From Nocardioides okcheonensis (lineage in GTDB: Bacteria > Actinomycetota > Actinomycetes > Propionibacteriales > Nocardioidaceae), in the NCBI RefSeq assembly GCF_020991065.1, contig NZ_CP087710.1, positions 62,001-126,000 on the forward strand: a DNA stretch of 64,000 bases, in the 5' to 3' direction. Of the stretch, positions 16,426 through 23,897 are shown one piece after another. The notes beneath the pieces were generated by a model. The model saw nothing but the letters and a program-made list of their open reading frames with translations. It was not told where the DNA came from and did not search any database. How positions within the stretch are numbered: the first letter of the stretch is position 1; each line of letters opens with the position of its first letter. The translations under genes and the position numbers were made by a program.

Positions 16426-19400
16426 GTGCCATCTCCAGCCTCGTGCGACCCGTCGACGACCGACATGCGTCTCCTGCGGGCCGGTGAGGCCGCTCCGCCG
16501 CGGACGCTGGTCGACATCTTCCGGGCCACGGTGGAGGCCGACCCGGATGCCCGGGCGCTCGACAACGGAGCAGAGCAGCTGACCTACGAGGAGTTCGCGG
16601 ACGCCGCGCTTGCGGTGGCCGAGGAGCTCAACGCGCGGGGTGTGGGTCGTGGTGACCGGGTGGGGATCCGCCTCAAGTCCGGCACCCCCGACCTGTACGT
16701 CGCCATCGTGGGCGTGCTGCTCGCCGGATCGGCGTACGTCCCGGTGGACGCCGAAGACCCGGACGACCGTGCCCGCCTGGTGTTCGCAGAGGCCGGGGTG
16801 GCCGCGGTGATCGGCAACGAGCTCGCCATCGCACTGCGCCGCCCGGCCGGGCCCGCCCGAAGCGACGAGGCACCCGATCCGGACGACGACGCGTGGGTGA
16901 TCTTCACCTCCGGCTCCACCGGCACTCCCAAGGGCGTTGCGGTGTCTCACCGGTGCGCGGCCGCGTTCGTGGATGCCGAGTCACGACTGTTCCTCCGCGA
17001 CGATCCCATCGACCCACGCGACCGGGTGATGGCCGGCCTGTCGGTCGCCTTCGACGCGTCGTGCGAGGAGATGTGGTTGGCGTGGGCGCACGGCGCCTGC
17101 CTGGTCCCGGCGCCGCGTTCGCTGGTGCGCAGCGGCGTGGACGTCGGCCCGTGGCTGGTCGCCAACGACATCACGGTGGTGTCGACCGTCCCGACGCTGG
17201 TGACGTTGTGGCCCACCGAGTCCCTGGCCGGCGTGCGACTGCTGATCCTCGGTGGGGAGGCCTGCCCGCCCGAGATCGGCGCCAGGTTGGCGCACGACGG
17301 TCGGGAGGTGTGGAACACCTACGGGCCGACCGAGGCGACCGTGGTCTCGTGCGCTGCCCGACTGGGTCCGGACGGCCCCGTGCGGATCGGGTTGCCGCTC
17401 GACGGCTGGGACCTCGCAGTTGTCGACCCTACGGGCCGTCCGGTGCCGCAGGGGAGTGTGGGTGAGCTGATCATCGGAGGCGTCGGTCTGGCCCGCTACC
17501 TCGATGCGGACAAGGACGCCGAGAAGTACGCGCCGATGCCGACGCTGGGCTGGACACGCGCCTACCGCAGCGGCGACCTGGTGCGCGACGACGGACACGG
17601 GCTCGTGTTCGAGGGCCGCGCCGACGACCAGGTCAAGCTCGGCGGCCGCCGGATCGAGCTCGGTGAGGTGGACAGTGCGCTGCTCCGCCTCCCCGGCGTG
17701 CGCGGTGCGGCAGCCGCCGTGCGCAAGACGAAGGCCGGCAACGCTCTCCTGGTCGGCTACGTCCAGGTCGACGCCACGTTCGACGCCCCGACCGCATTGG
17801 CGGGGCTGCGTGAGTCGCTGCCCGCGGCGCTCGTCCCGCGTCTGGCGACCGTGGAGTCCCTGCCCACGAAGACCTCCGGCAAGGTGGACCGCGACGCACT
17901 GCCGTGGCCGCTGCCAGAGGAGTCCGCGTCCTCCAGGCAAGGGGACCTCACCGAGACCGAGACATGGATCGCCGCCTTGTGGAGGGACGTCATCGGCGCG
18001 TCTGTCGGGGCCGGCGACGACGACTTCTTCGACCTCGGCGGCAGCAGCCTGACCGCCGCCCAGATCGTGTCCCGACTGCGCACCCGATACCCCGAGACCA
18101 CCGTCGCCGACGTCTACGAGCATCCGACCCTGTCCGGGCTGGCCGGAGCGCTGGACGTCATGGTGTCCCAGGCGGCGCCCACCAACCGGCCGGTGCGCCC
18201 GACCCCGACCAAGACCCAGCTCGGGCAGCTCGCGTTCACGCTCCCGCTGCGCACCATCACCGGGCTCCGGTGGCTCACCTGGACCGCCGCGGGCATGAAC
18301 CTGGCCGTCGAGGTCCTGGACATCACGTACGTCGAGCCGGTCCCGTGGATCGTGGTCATCATCGGCTGGTTGCTGCTGATCACGCCTGTCGGGCGGATGG
18401 TCACCACCGTCGTGGGCGTCAGGCTGCTGTTGAGGGGGGTGCGGCCGGGCACCTACCCGCGCGGTGGTCGTATCCATCTCCGCGTCTGGCTCGCCGAGAG
18501 GCTCGCCGACGAGTGCGGCGCGGTGAACCTGGCCGGGGCTCCTCTGATCCAGCTGTACGCCCGGGCGCTGGGCGCGCAGGTGGGACGCGACGTCGACCTG
18601 CACTCCGTGCCGCCGGTGACCGGGTTTCTCAGGCTGGGCGACGGGTGCTCGGTCGAACCGGAGGTCGACCTCACGGGCCATTGGCTCGACGGCGACGTCC
18701 TGCACATCGGGTCGGTCGAGATCCACGCCGGCGCTCGGGTCGGGACCCGCAGCACGCTGGGACCGGGTGCGCGCGTGGGCGTCGACGCCGAGGTCGCGCC
18801 CGGCTCCGCCGTCCACGGCCCCGTCCCTGCGGGAGAGTTCTGGTCCGGGTCGCCGGCCGAGCGGGTGAGGGAAGCCCGCGGCCCCTGGTCGTCGACGCGA
18901 CCAGCGCGGACGACTTCCTGGTCCGTCGCCTACGGAGCCACCGCGCTCGCCCTCTCACTCCTGCCGCTCGCGGCCCTGGCCTGCGGTCTGCTGGTCCTGG
19001 TCCCAGCCGTGGACGGCGCCACGTCCCTGGAGCAGGCAACCACGAAGGCCCTGCTCGTGCTGCCACTCGCGGCGATCATCACGCTGGTGGCGCTGGCGGC
19101 CCTGGTCCTGGCGGCGGTGCGGATGGCCGGAGCGGGCCTCGAGCCCGGGCACTACCCCGTGCACAGCCGCCCGGCCCTGCAGGCCTGGGCCACCCTGCGG
19201 GTCCTCGACGAGGCTCGCACCTGGCTCTACCCGCTCTACGCCAGCACCCTCACACCGTGGTGGCTGCGGCGACTCGGAGCCCGGGTCGGCACCAACGTGG
19301 AGGCCTCGACCGTGCTCCTCATCCCGCGACTCACCACCGTCAACGACCAGGCGTTCCTCGCCGACGACACACTCATCGGCAGCTACGAGCTCGGCGGCGG

Positions 19401-20325
19401 CTGGCTGCGCGTCGAGAAGGTCAAGATCGGCAAACGCGCGTTCGTCGGCAACTCGGGGATGGCTGCAGCGGGTCGCAAGGTTCCCAAGCACGCGCTGGTC
19501 GCGGTCCTGTCTGCCGCACCTCGACGCAAGAAGGCGCAGGCCGGCACGTCGTGGCTCGGCAGCCCGCCGACGCGGCTGCGCCGTACGGCCGACGACATCG
19601 ACGCCAGCCGCACCTACGCCCCTTCCACCGGGCTGCGGGTCGCTCGGGCCGCAGTGGAAGCGTGCCGGCTCGTTCCGGTCGTCATCGCTGCCGCGATCGG
19701 GCTGGGACTGGCCGTCGCGCTGGTGACGCTGACCAGCCGAGTGAACCTCGCTGTCGCGGCTGTCGCCTCCGGCGCGCTCCTCATGACCGCCGGACTGGTC
19801 GCGGCAGCCACCACGACCGTGGCCAAGTGGTTGCTCGTCGGTCGCATCCACGCCGGCGACCGGCCGCTGTGGAGCTCGTTCGTGTGGCGCAACGAGCTCG
19901 CGGACGCGTTCGTGGAGCTGGTCGCCGCCCCGTGGTTCGCGCGGCCCGCCACCGGCACTCCCGCCCTGAACCTCTGGCTGCGGAGCCTGGGCACCACCGT
20001 CGGGCAGGGCGTGTGGTGCGAGAGCTACTGGCTCCCCGAGCCCGACCTCGTGGAGCTGCGCGACGGGGCAACCGTGAACGCCGGCTGCGTGGTGCAGACC
20101 CACCTCTTCCACGACCGGGTCATGAGCATCGACCGGGTGGTGCTCAGGAAGGGCTCGACGCTCGGCCCGAACAGCGTCATCCTGCCCGCGGCCACCATCG
20201 GCCGGGACGCTACGGTGGGCCCGGTGTCGTTGGTGATGAGGGGTGAGCTGGTGCCTGACAAGACCCGGTGGGTGGGAAACCCGATCGGCCCCTGGCTCGA
20301 CGACGCATCCCTGTCGGACACCTGA
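16426..20325 (+). CDS. Pls/PosA-type NRPS-like homopolymer synthetase
   Basis: Single-module synthetase of 1,299 residues, about the size of epsilon-poly-lysine synthetase. An adenylation domain (about 20-495; TSGSTGTPKG, YGPTE, YRSGDL, TSGKVD) is followed by a carrier domain (DLGGSSL, phosphopantetheine Ser541). The last 700 residues carry six or so membrane segments and three left-handed-beta-helix/tandem C-like units of the TIGR02353 type. A hand alignment to PheA gives the pocket D210-A211-E214-S253-I274-G276-T298-V306-V307-K486, i.e. DAESIGTVVK; Glu at position 239 and the overall code resemble lysine-activating domains. GTG 16426 is chosen over 16351 and 16465 from homologue-like N-terminus; the start is uncertain. 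The stop overlaps the M1 peptidase start. Confidence 0.9.
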   Translation: MPSPASCDPSTTDMRLLRAGEAAPPRTLVDIFRATVEADPDARALDNGAEQLTYEEFADAALAVAEELNARGVGRGDRVGIRLKSGTPDLYVAIVGVLLAGSAYVPVDAEDPDDRARLVFAEAGVAAVIGNELAIALRRPAGPARSDEAPDPDDDAWVIFTSGSTGTPKGVAVSHRCAAAFVDAESRLFLRDDPIDPRDRVMAGLSVAFDASCEEMWLAWAHGACLVPAPRSLVRSGVDVGPWLVANDITVVSTVPTLVTLWPTESLAGVRLLILGGEACPPEIGARLAHDGREVWNTYGPTEATVVSCAARLGPDGPVRIGLPLDGWDLAVVDPTGRPVPQGSVGELIIGGVGLARYLDADKDAEKYAPMPTLGWTRAYRSGDLVRDDGHGLVFEGRADDQVKLGGRRIELGEVDSALLRLPGVRGAAAAVRKTKAGNALLVGYVQVDATFDAPTALAGLRESLPAALVPRLATVESLPTKTSGKVDRDALPWPLPEESASSRQGDLTETETWIAALWRDVIGASVGAGDDDFFDLGGSSLTAAQIVSRLRTRYPETTVADVYEHPTLSGLAGALDVMVSQAAPTNRPVRPTPTKTQLGQLAFTLPLRTITGLRWLTWTAAGMNLAVEVLDITYVEPVPWIVVIIGWLLLITPVGRMVTTVVGVRLLLRGVRPGTYPRGGRIHLRVWLAERLADECGAVNLAGAPLIQLYARALGAQVGRDVDLHSVPPVTGFLRLGDGCSVEPEVDLTGHWLDGDVLHIGSVEIHAGARVGTRSTLGPGARVGVDAEVAPGSAVHGPVPAGEFWSGSPAERVREARGPWSSTRPARTTSWSVAYGATALALSLLPLAALACGLLVLVPAVDGATSLEQATTKALLVLPLAAIITLVALAALVLAAVRMAGAGLEPGHYPVHSRPALQAWATLRVLDEARTWLYPLYASTLTPWWLRRLGARVGTNVEASTVLLIPRLTTVNDQAFLADDTLIGSYELGGGWLRVEKVKIGKRAFVGNSGMAAAGRKVPKHALVAVLSAAPRRKKAQAGTSWLGSPPTRLRRTADDIDASRTYAPSTGLRVARAAVEACRLVPVVIAAAIGLGLAVALVTLTSRVNLAVAAVASGALLMTAGLVAAATTTVAKWLLVGRIHAGDRPLWSSFVWRNELADAFVELVAAPWFARPATGTPALNLWLRSLGTTVGQGVWCESYWLPEPDLVELRDGATVNAGCVVQTHLFHDRVMSIDRVVLRKGSTLGPNSVILPAATIGRDATVGPVSLVMRGELVPDKTRWVGNPIGPWLDDASLSDT

Positions 20326-21632
20326 TGGGCGACGTGGACCCCTACGTCCCCGGTCACGGTGATCCGACGTACGACGTCACGCACTACGACCTCGACCTGC
20401 GGTACTCCCTCGAGGGGAACCGTCTCGACGGCACCGCGCTGCTGGAGTGCACGATCCGCGAGGAGACCTCCGAGCTGAGGCTCGACCTGCACGCCCTGGA
20501 CGTGTCGAAGGTGAGCGTCGACGGACGCGCGGTGAAGTATCGCGACCGCACCGGATCCCTGACCGTCCGGCTGGCGAAGAGCATCGGGCCGGGCGAGTCC
20601 GTCACCGTCCGCGTGCGCTACTCGGGCCATCCCACCCAGGAGAAGAGCCGCCACCTCGGCGCCGCCGGGTGGGAGGAGCTCACCGATGGTGTCATCGTCG
20701 CCGGACAACCCCACGGAGCGCCCAGCTGGTTCCCGTGCAACGACCGGCCCTCGAACAAGGCCAGCTACCGCATCACCGTCACGGCTGCGGCCGGCTACCA
20801 CGTCGTGGCCAACGGCCGGCTGACCAGCAGCCGTCGTGGCTCGAGCGCGGTCACGTGGGTCTACGAGCAGACCGAGCCCATGGCGACGTACCTCGCGAGC
20901 GTCCACATCGGCCGCTACCAGGTACGCACCGACGACGCCGACGCCGACGTGCCGATGCACGCCGTGGTCCCCCCACGCCTGGTGGCCACCTATGACGACG
21001 CGTTCGGCGACCAGCGGGCCATGATCGACACGTTCTCCCGCCTGTTCGGCCCCTACCCGTTCGGCTCCTACACGGTCGTCGTCACCGACGACGACCTCGA
21101 GATCCCCCTCGAGGCGCAAGGGCTCTCCGCCTTCGGCGCGAACTTCCTCACCTCCGACTGGGACTCGGTTCGTCTGGTGGCGCACGAGCTGTCCCACCAG
21201 TGGTTCGGCAACAGTCTGACCCTGGGGCAGTGGAAAGACATCTGGCTCCACGAGGGATTCGCCTGCTACGCCGAGTGGATCTGGTCGGAGGAGTCCGGCG
21301 GGCCGACCGCACACGAGCGGGCGCAGGACCACCACCGGCGGCTCAGTGGGCTCGACCAGGACGTGGTGCTCTCAGATCCCGGGCCGGAGCTGATGTTCGA
21401 CGACCGGATCTACAAGCGCGGCGCCCTCACGCTGCACGCACTCCGTATGACCGTCGGCGATGACGCGTTCTTCGCCCTCCTGCGCGGTTGGACCGACAAG
21501 CACGCGCACGGGACGGTCAACACCGCAGCCTTCGTGGAGTTCGCAGAGCTGTCCACCGGCCACGACCTGGCTGGGCTCTTCGACGCGTGGCTCGACCGAA
21601 CCGCCCTCCCGGACCTGCCACACAGGTCCTGA
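20325..21632 (+). CDS. M1-family metallopeptidase
   Basis: Zinc aminopeptidase-like protein of 435 residues without signal peptide. HELSH at 287-291 and Glu310 form the HEXXH-X18-E zinc site, and YKRGA carries the catalytic tyrosine. The exopeptidase GxMEN motif is replaced by PLEAQG (261-266), which suggests altered N-terminus recognition. It lacks the C-terminal HEAT domain of full-size M1 enzymes. ATG overlaps the synthetase stop by one base (TGATG), so the two are made together. Producers of epsilon-poly-lysine are known to carry aminopeptidase-type enzymes that degrade it; self-protection or chain trimming is a reasonable inference. Confidence 0.85.
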   Translation: MGDVDPYVPGHGDPTYDVTHYDLDLRYSLEGNRLDGTALLECTIREETSELRLDLHALDVSKVSVDGRAVKYRDRTGSLTVRLAKSIGPGESVTVRVRYSGHPTQEKSRHLGAAGWEELTDGVIVAGQPHGAPSWFPCNDRPSNKASYRITVTAAAGYHVVANGRLTSSRRGSSAVTWVYEQTEPMATYLASVHIGRYQVRTDDADADVPMHAVVPPRLVATYDDAFGDQRAMIDTFSRLFGPYPFGSYTVVVTDDDLEIPLEAQGLSAFGANFLTSDWDSVRLVAHELSHQWFGNSLTLGQWKDIWLHEGFACYAEWIWSEESGGPTAHERAQDHHRRLSGLDQDVVLSDPGPELMFDDRIYKRGALTLHALRMTVGDDAFFALLRGWTDKHAHGTVNTAAFVEFAELSTGHDLAGLFDAWLDRTALPDLPHRS

Positions 21633-21714
21633 CCCCGACGGACAGCTGATTCGCGACCTCCTCCGACTCTGCTGCTGGCGACCCGTCCGGCCGGACGTGC
21701 TGGTGATGATGGAG

Positions 21715-22320
21715 TCAGTCGAGCAGGCCCGATGGACCTGCCGAGTAGACCGTGATGTCCGATGGGCGGGATCCGTTGCCCGCGATCGCGGCCGTCAGGC
21801 CGATGGCGAGGTCCACGTCGGCCACCCAGTCCGGCCGCCTGAGTGCCGCTGGCGTTTCCACGACCTCCGGAGCTCCTGAGGAGTCGTCCAACCGCACCGA
21901 CGCGGGATCCACCTGCAACCCCACCCCACACGCCTTCAGCACCGCTTCCTTCCGAACCCACGCACGTGCCACCTCCCCGTGGGTCTCTGCACGCTCGAGC
22001 GGATGCAGCAGCACGTCGCGGACCTCCCGCGTGGCGAACGCGTCGGTCGACTCCACGTCCACCCCCACCGACACGCTGGCGGCCAGGGCCACCATCGTCA
22101 CCCCCGGCGCTCGGGCGACGCTCACGCCAGGTCGCTCGGGCCCGCTCAGACCACGAAGGACCGGGCGGCCGTGGCTGGAGCTCGCGCACCGCGGGCAGAT
22201 GCGTACCGTCTCCACGCCGGCCGCGGTCGAGCCGTAACGCCGCACCGCCAGGTCCCGCAGCAGCCTCTCGGCCACGTGGGCGTCGTCGCAGCGCGCCCAC
22301 GCCACCCACAGCCACGTCAC
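21715..22320 (-). CDS. 4'-phosphopantetheinyl transferase (Sfp-type)
   Basis: Transferase of 201 residues that would load phosphopantetheine from CoA onto carrier-protein serines. The diagnostic magnesium/CoA motifs are GVDVE (86-90) and WVRKEAVLKA (121-130). The upstream CPRC...HGRP stretch is common in actinobacterial Sfp-type enzymes. GTG 22320 was chosen because GGGAG precedes it by 9 bases; a TTG at 22413 would add 31 residues. It is convergent with the synthetase-peptidase pair, 82 bases away, and is the obvious candidate to activate Ser541 of the synthetase. Confidence 0.85.
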   Translation of the reverse strand: MTWLWVAWARCDDAHVAERLLRDLAVRRYGSTAAGVETVRICPRCASSSHGRPVLRGLSGPERPGVSVARAPGVTMVALAASVSVGVDVESTDAFATREVRDVLLHPLERAETHGEVARAWVRKEAVLKACGVGLQVDPASVRLDDSSGAPEVVETPAALRRPDWVADVDLAIGLTAAIAGNGSRPSDITVYSAGPSGLLD

Positions 22321-22520
22321 GGTTCCAGTCTCCCGCACGAGCCAGAGAGCGACCGAACCTGCTCCTGAGCACAGGCGCTCGATCGTCGGATCGTCCGCGG
22401 TGCCTGCGTGCAAGCATCAGCCCCCGACGCGGAGCAATCGCGCCGCCGCTTGGCGACGGACCATCGGGTGGCCGCCGGACAGTACGGGGACGAGGCCGAC
22501 ACGCGGGTGAGGAAATGGTG

Positions 22521-22554
22521 AGGGGTCCCGCTGGTGATCATCAGCAGGACCCCT
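22521..22554. terminator. hairpin terminator
   Basis: Arms AGGGGTCCCGCTG (22521-22533) and CAGCAGGACCCCT (22542-22554) pair at 12 of 13 positions around an 8-base loop. It lies 35 bases beyond the stop of the small secreted peptide gene and separates it from the phosphopantetheinyl transferase. Confidence 0.65.
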
Positions 22555-22588
22555 GGTCTTCCCGGGACAGCTCCCCGGGCGCTGGGCT

Positions 22589-22735
22589 TCAGCGGTGACG
22601 AGGACCGTCGTCACAGCTGTGGCGGCAGTGTCCCGGACCGTCGTCGGCGCCGTGGGCGGCGAAGGCGGCGCTGGTGGGCGCGGCGACGAGGACGATGGCG
22701 GCTGCCAGGGTGGCGAAAGCGCGGCGGACGTTCAT
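22589..22735 (-). CDS. small secreted His/Cys peptide
   Basis: Gene of 48 codons. ATG 22735 is preceded by GGAAGG at good spacing. The product begins with a classical signal peptide (MNVRRAFATLAAAIVLVAA, then PTSAAFA) and would release a mature peptide of about 22 residues, AHGADDGPGHCRHSC followed by DDGPRHR. The mature part is two copies of DDGPxH flanking CRHSC, i.e. two cysteines and four histidines. A terminator hairpin follows. I know no family for it. Metal binding or an antimicrobial/protective peptide are possibilities only. Location beside the synthetase locus may be coincidental. Confidence 0.6.
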   Translation of the reverse strand: MNVRRAFATLAAAIVLVAAPTSAAFAAHGADDGPGHCRHSCDDGPRHR

Positions 22736-22941
22736 GATCGGTTCCTTCCGGGGGTGGTGTTCATGACCCGTCCAGCGTCGCGCTGTTCGTAGAACACCGC
22801 GAGATGGTCGATGGTGCTAGCACGATGCCGGGACCTACCTCGGGCAATGTTCATCACGAGGTCGTTGACGCGAGCGCGAACCACATCGCTGGACGCCGTG
22901 CACCGGGCAACGAGCCGCTGAACGGGGCCTCCGCTTGGCGG

Positions 22942-23466
22942 CTAGTGCTGTGCCCGATGTCCGGTCGACGTCTCGATGACGTTGAGGTCGACCACGGTAC
23001 GGATCGTTGGGTCGCTTCGCGCTGCGAGCCATCCGAGCTCGTGCACGACGGCTGCGAGGGTCTCGAAGGACTTCACGCCGCCGTCGACCAGCTCGTCGAC
23101 GAGCTTGCCTACGCGCGACCCGCGGGCCAGAGCCTCGACGAGGTCGATGGCCGCGAGCAGCAGGTCAGGGCGCCCGTTGCTCGGCACGGTCTGAAGGATG
23201 TCACGGGGAAACGAGGGCGCCACGTCTTTGTCGGTGGCGGAGAGTCGCCAGAAGCGATCGGCACCGACGCTTCCCAGCGCGGCCAGGGCCAGAGGCGGGC
23301 TCGCCGCGAAGGTCTCGCGTGCGCTGCTCGCGCAGTCCTCATGGTTGTACAGGTCCGGGTGGGCGAGCATCGCTAGATATGCGCGTGCGTCACGCACCAT
23401 CACTTCGGCGAGCTGTCCGCGGAGGTCACCACCGTCTTTGAGCACAGGGGGATGGAAGCACGCCAA
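22942..23466 (-). CDS. hypothetical protein
   Basis: Reading frame of 174 codons with protein-like composition (LLLAAIDLVEALARGSRVGKLVDELVDGG, SFETLAAVVHELGWLAARSDPTIRTVVDLNVIE) and mostly helical character. No signal peptide, membrane segment or family I recognise. GC content is lower than in flanking genes, and no ribosome-binding site is clear before the ATG. It could be a remnant or a recently acquired gene. Confidence 0.4.
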   Translation of the reverse strand: MACFHPPVLKDGGDLRGQLAEVMVRDARAYLAMLAHPDLYNHEDCASSARETFAASPPLALAALGSVGADRFWRLSATDKDVAPSFPRDILQTVPSNGRPDLLLAAIDLVEALARGSRVGKLVDELVDGGVKSFETLAAVVHELGWLAARSDPTIRTVVDLNVIETSTGHRAQH

Positions 23467-23573
23467 GATGAACGAGTCGACGGGTGTCTAGTCGAGGTTC
23501 AACGACACGTCGTCCGGGATTCACCACCGTTGCTCGCTGTCGGCACGGTCTTGAGCCCTTGTTCACCTCGAGG

Positions 23574-23897
23574 ATGCACGATCAACGCGTGGCGTACTTC
23601 GTTGCCTCGCCCGAGAAGCGACGCGTGCCGGTCAGCTTGCTCAACGCGGCCGGGCGCTCGATCCCGGTCGACACCACGATCGAGCCTGGTGCACCGGCAC
23701 ACGCCGTGCCTGCGCATTCGATGACGTCGATGTGCGGCGTCGACACTTCCGGCATGTGGCACTTCCCGGACCGGACGTTCGCGGACGTCGGCCACGACCA
23801 GCTGTGCCTGGACTGCCTCGTCGCCCTGCTCGCTCAGGCTCACCAGCTGCGCCAGCGGGGCCTCACCGGCCGTCGACGCCGCGCGGTCAGTCCTTGA
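23574..23897 (+). CDS. hypothetical small CxxC protein
   Basis: Reading frame of 107 codons. The C-terminal half is the more protein-like: VPAHSMTSMCGVDTSGMWHFPDRTFADVGHDQLCLDCLVALLAQAHQLRQRG, with CLDC and another cysteine that could bind zinc. An alternative GTG start is at 23589. The last 11 bases overlap the convergent PhoD gene. Family unknown. Confidence 0.45.
   Translation: MHDQRVAYFVASPEKRRVPVSLLNAAGRSIPVDTTIEPGAPAHAVPAHSMTSMCGVDTSGMWHFPDRTFADVGHDQLCLDCLVALLAQAHQLRQRGLTGRRRRAVSP

Noticed and set aside
22942..23897. Mobile-element or toxin-antitoxin remnant
   Set aside because: Composition is somewhat different from the surroundings, but no transposase motif, terminal repeat or known toxin/antitoxin fold could be seen.
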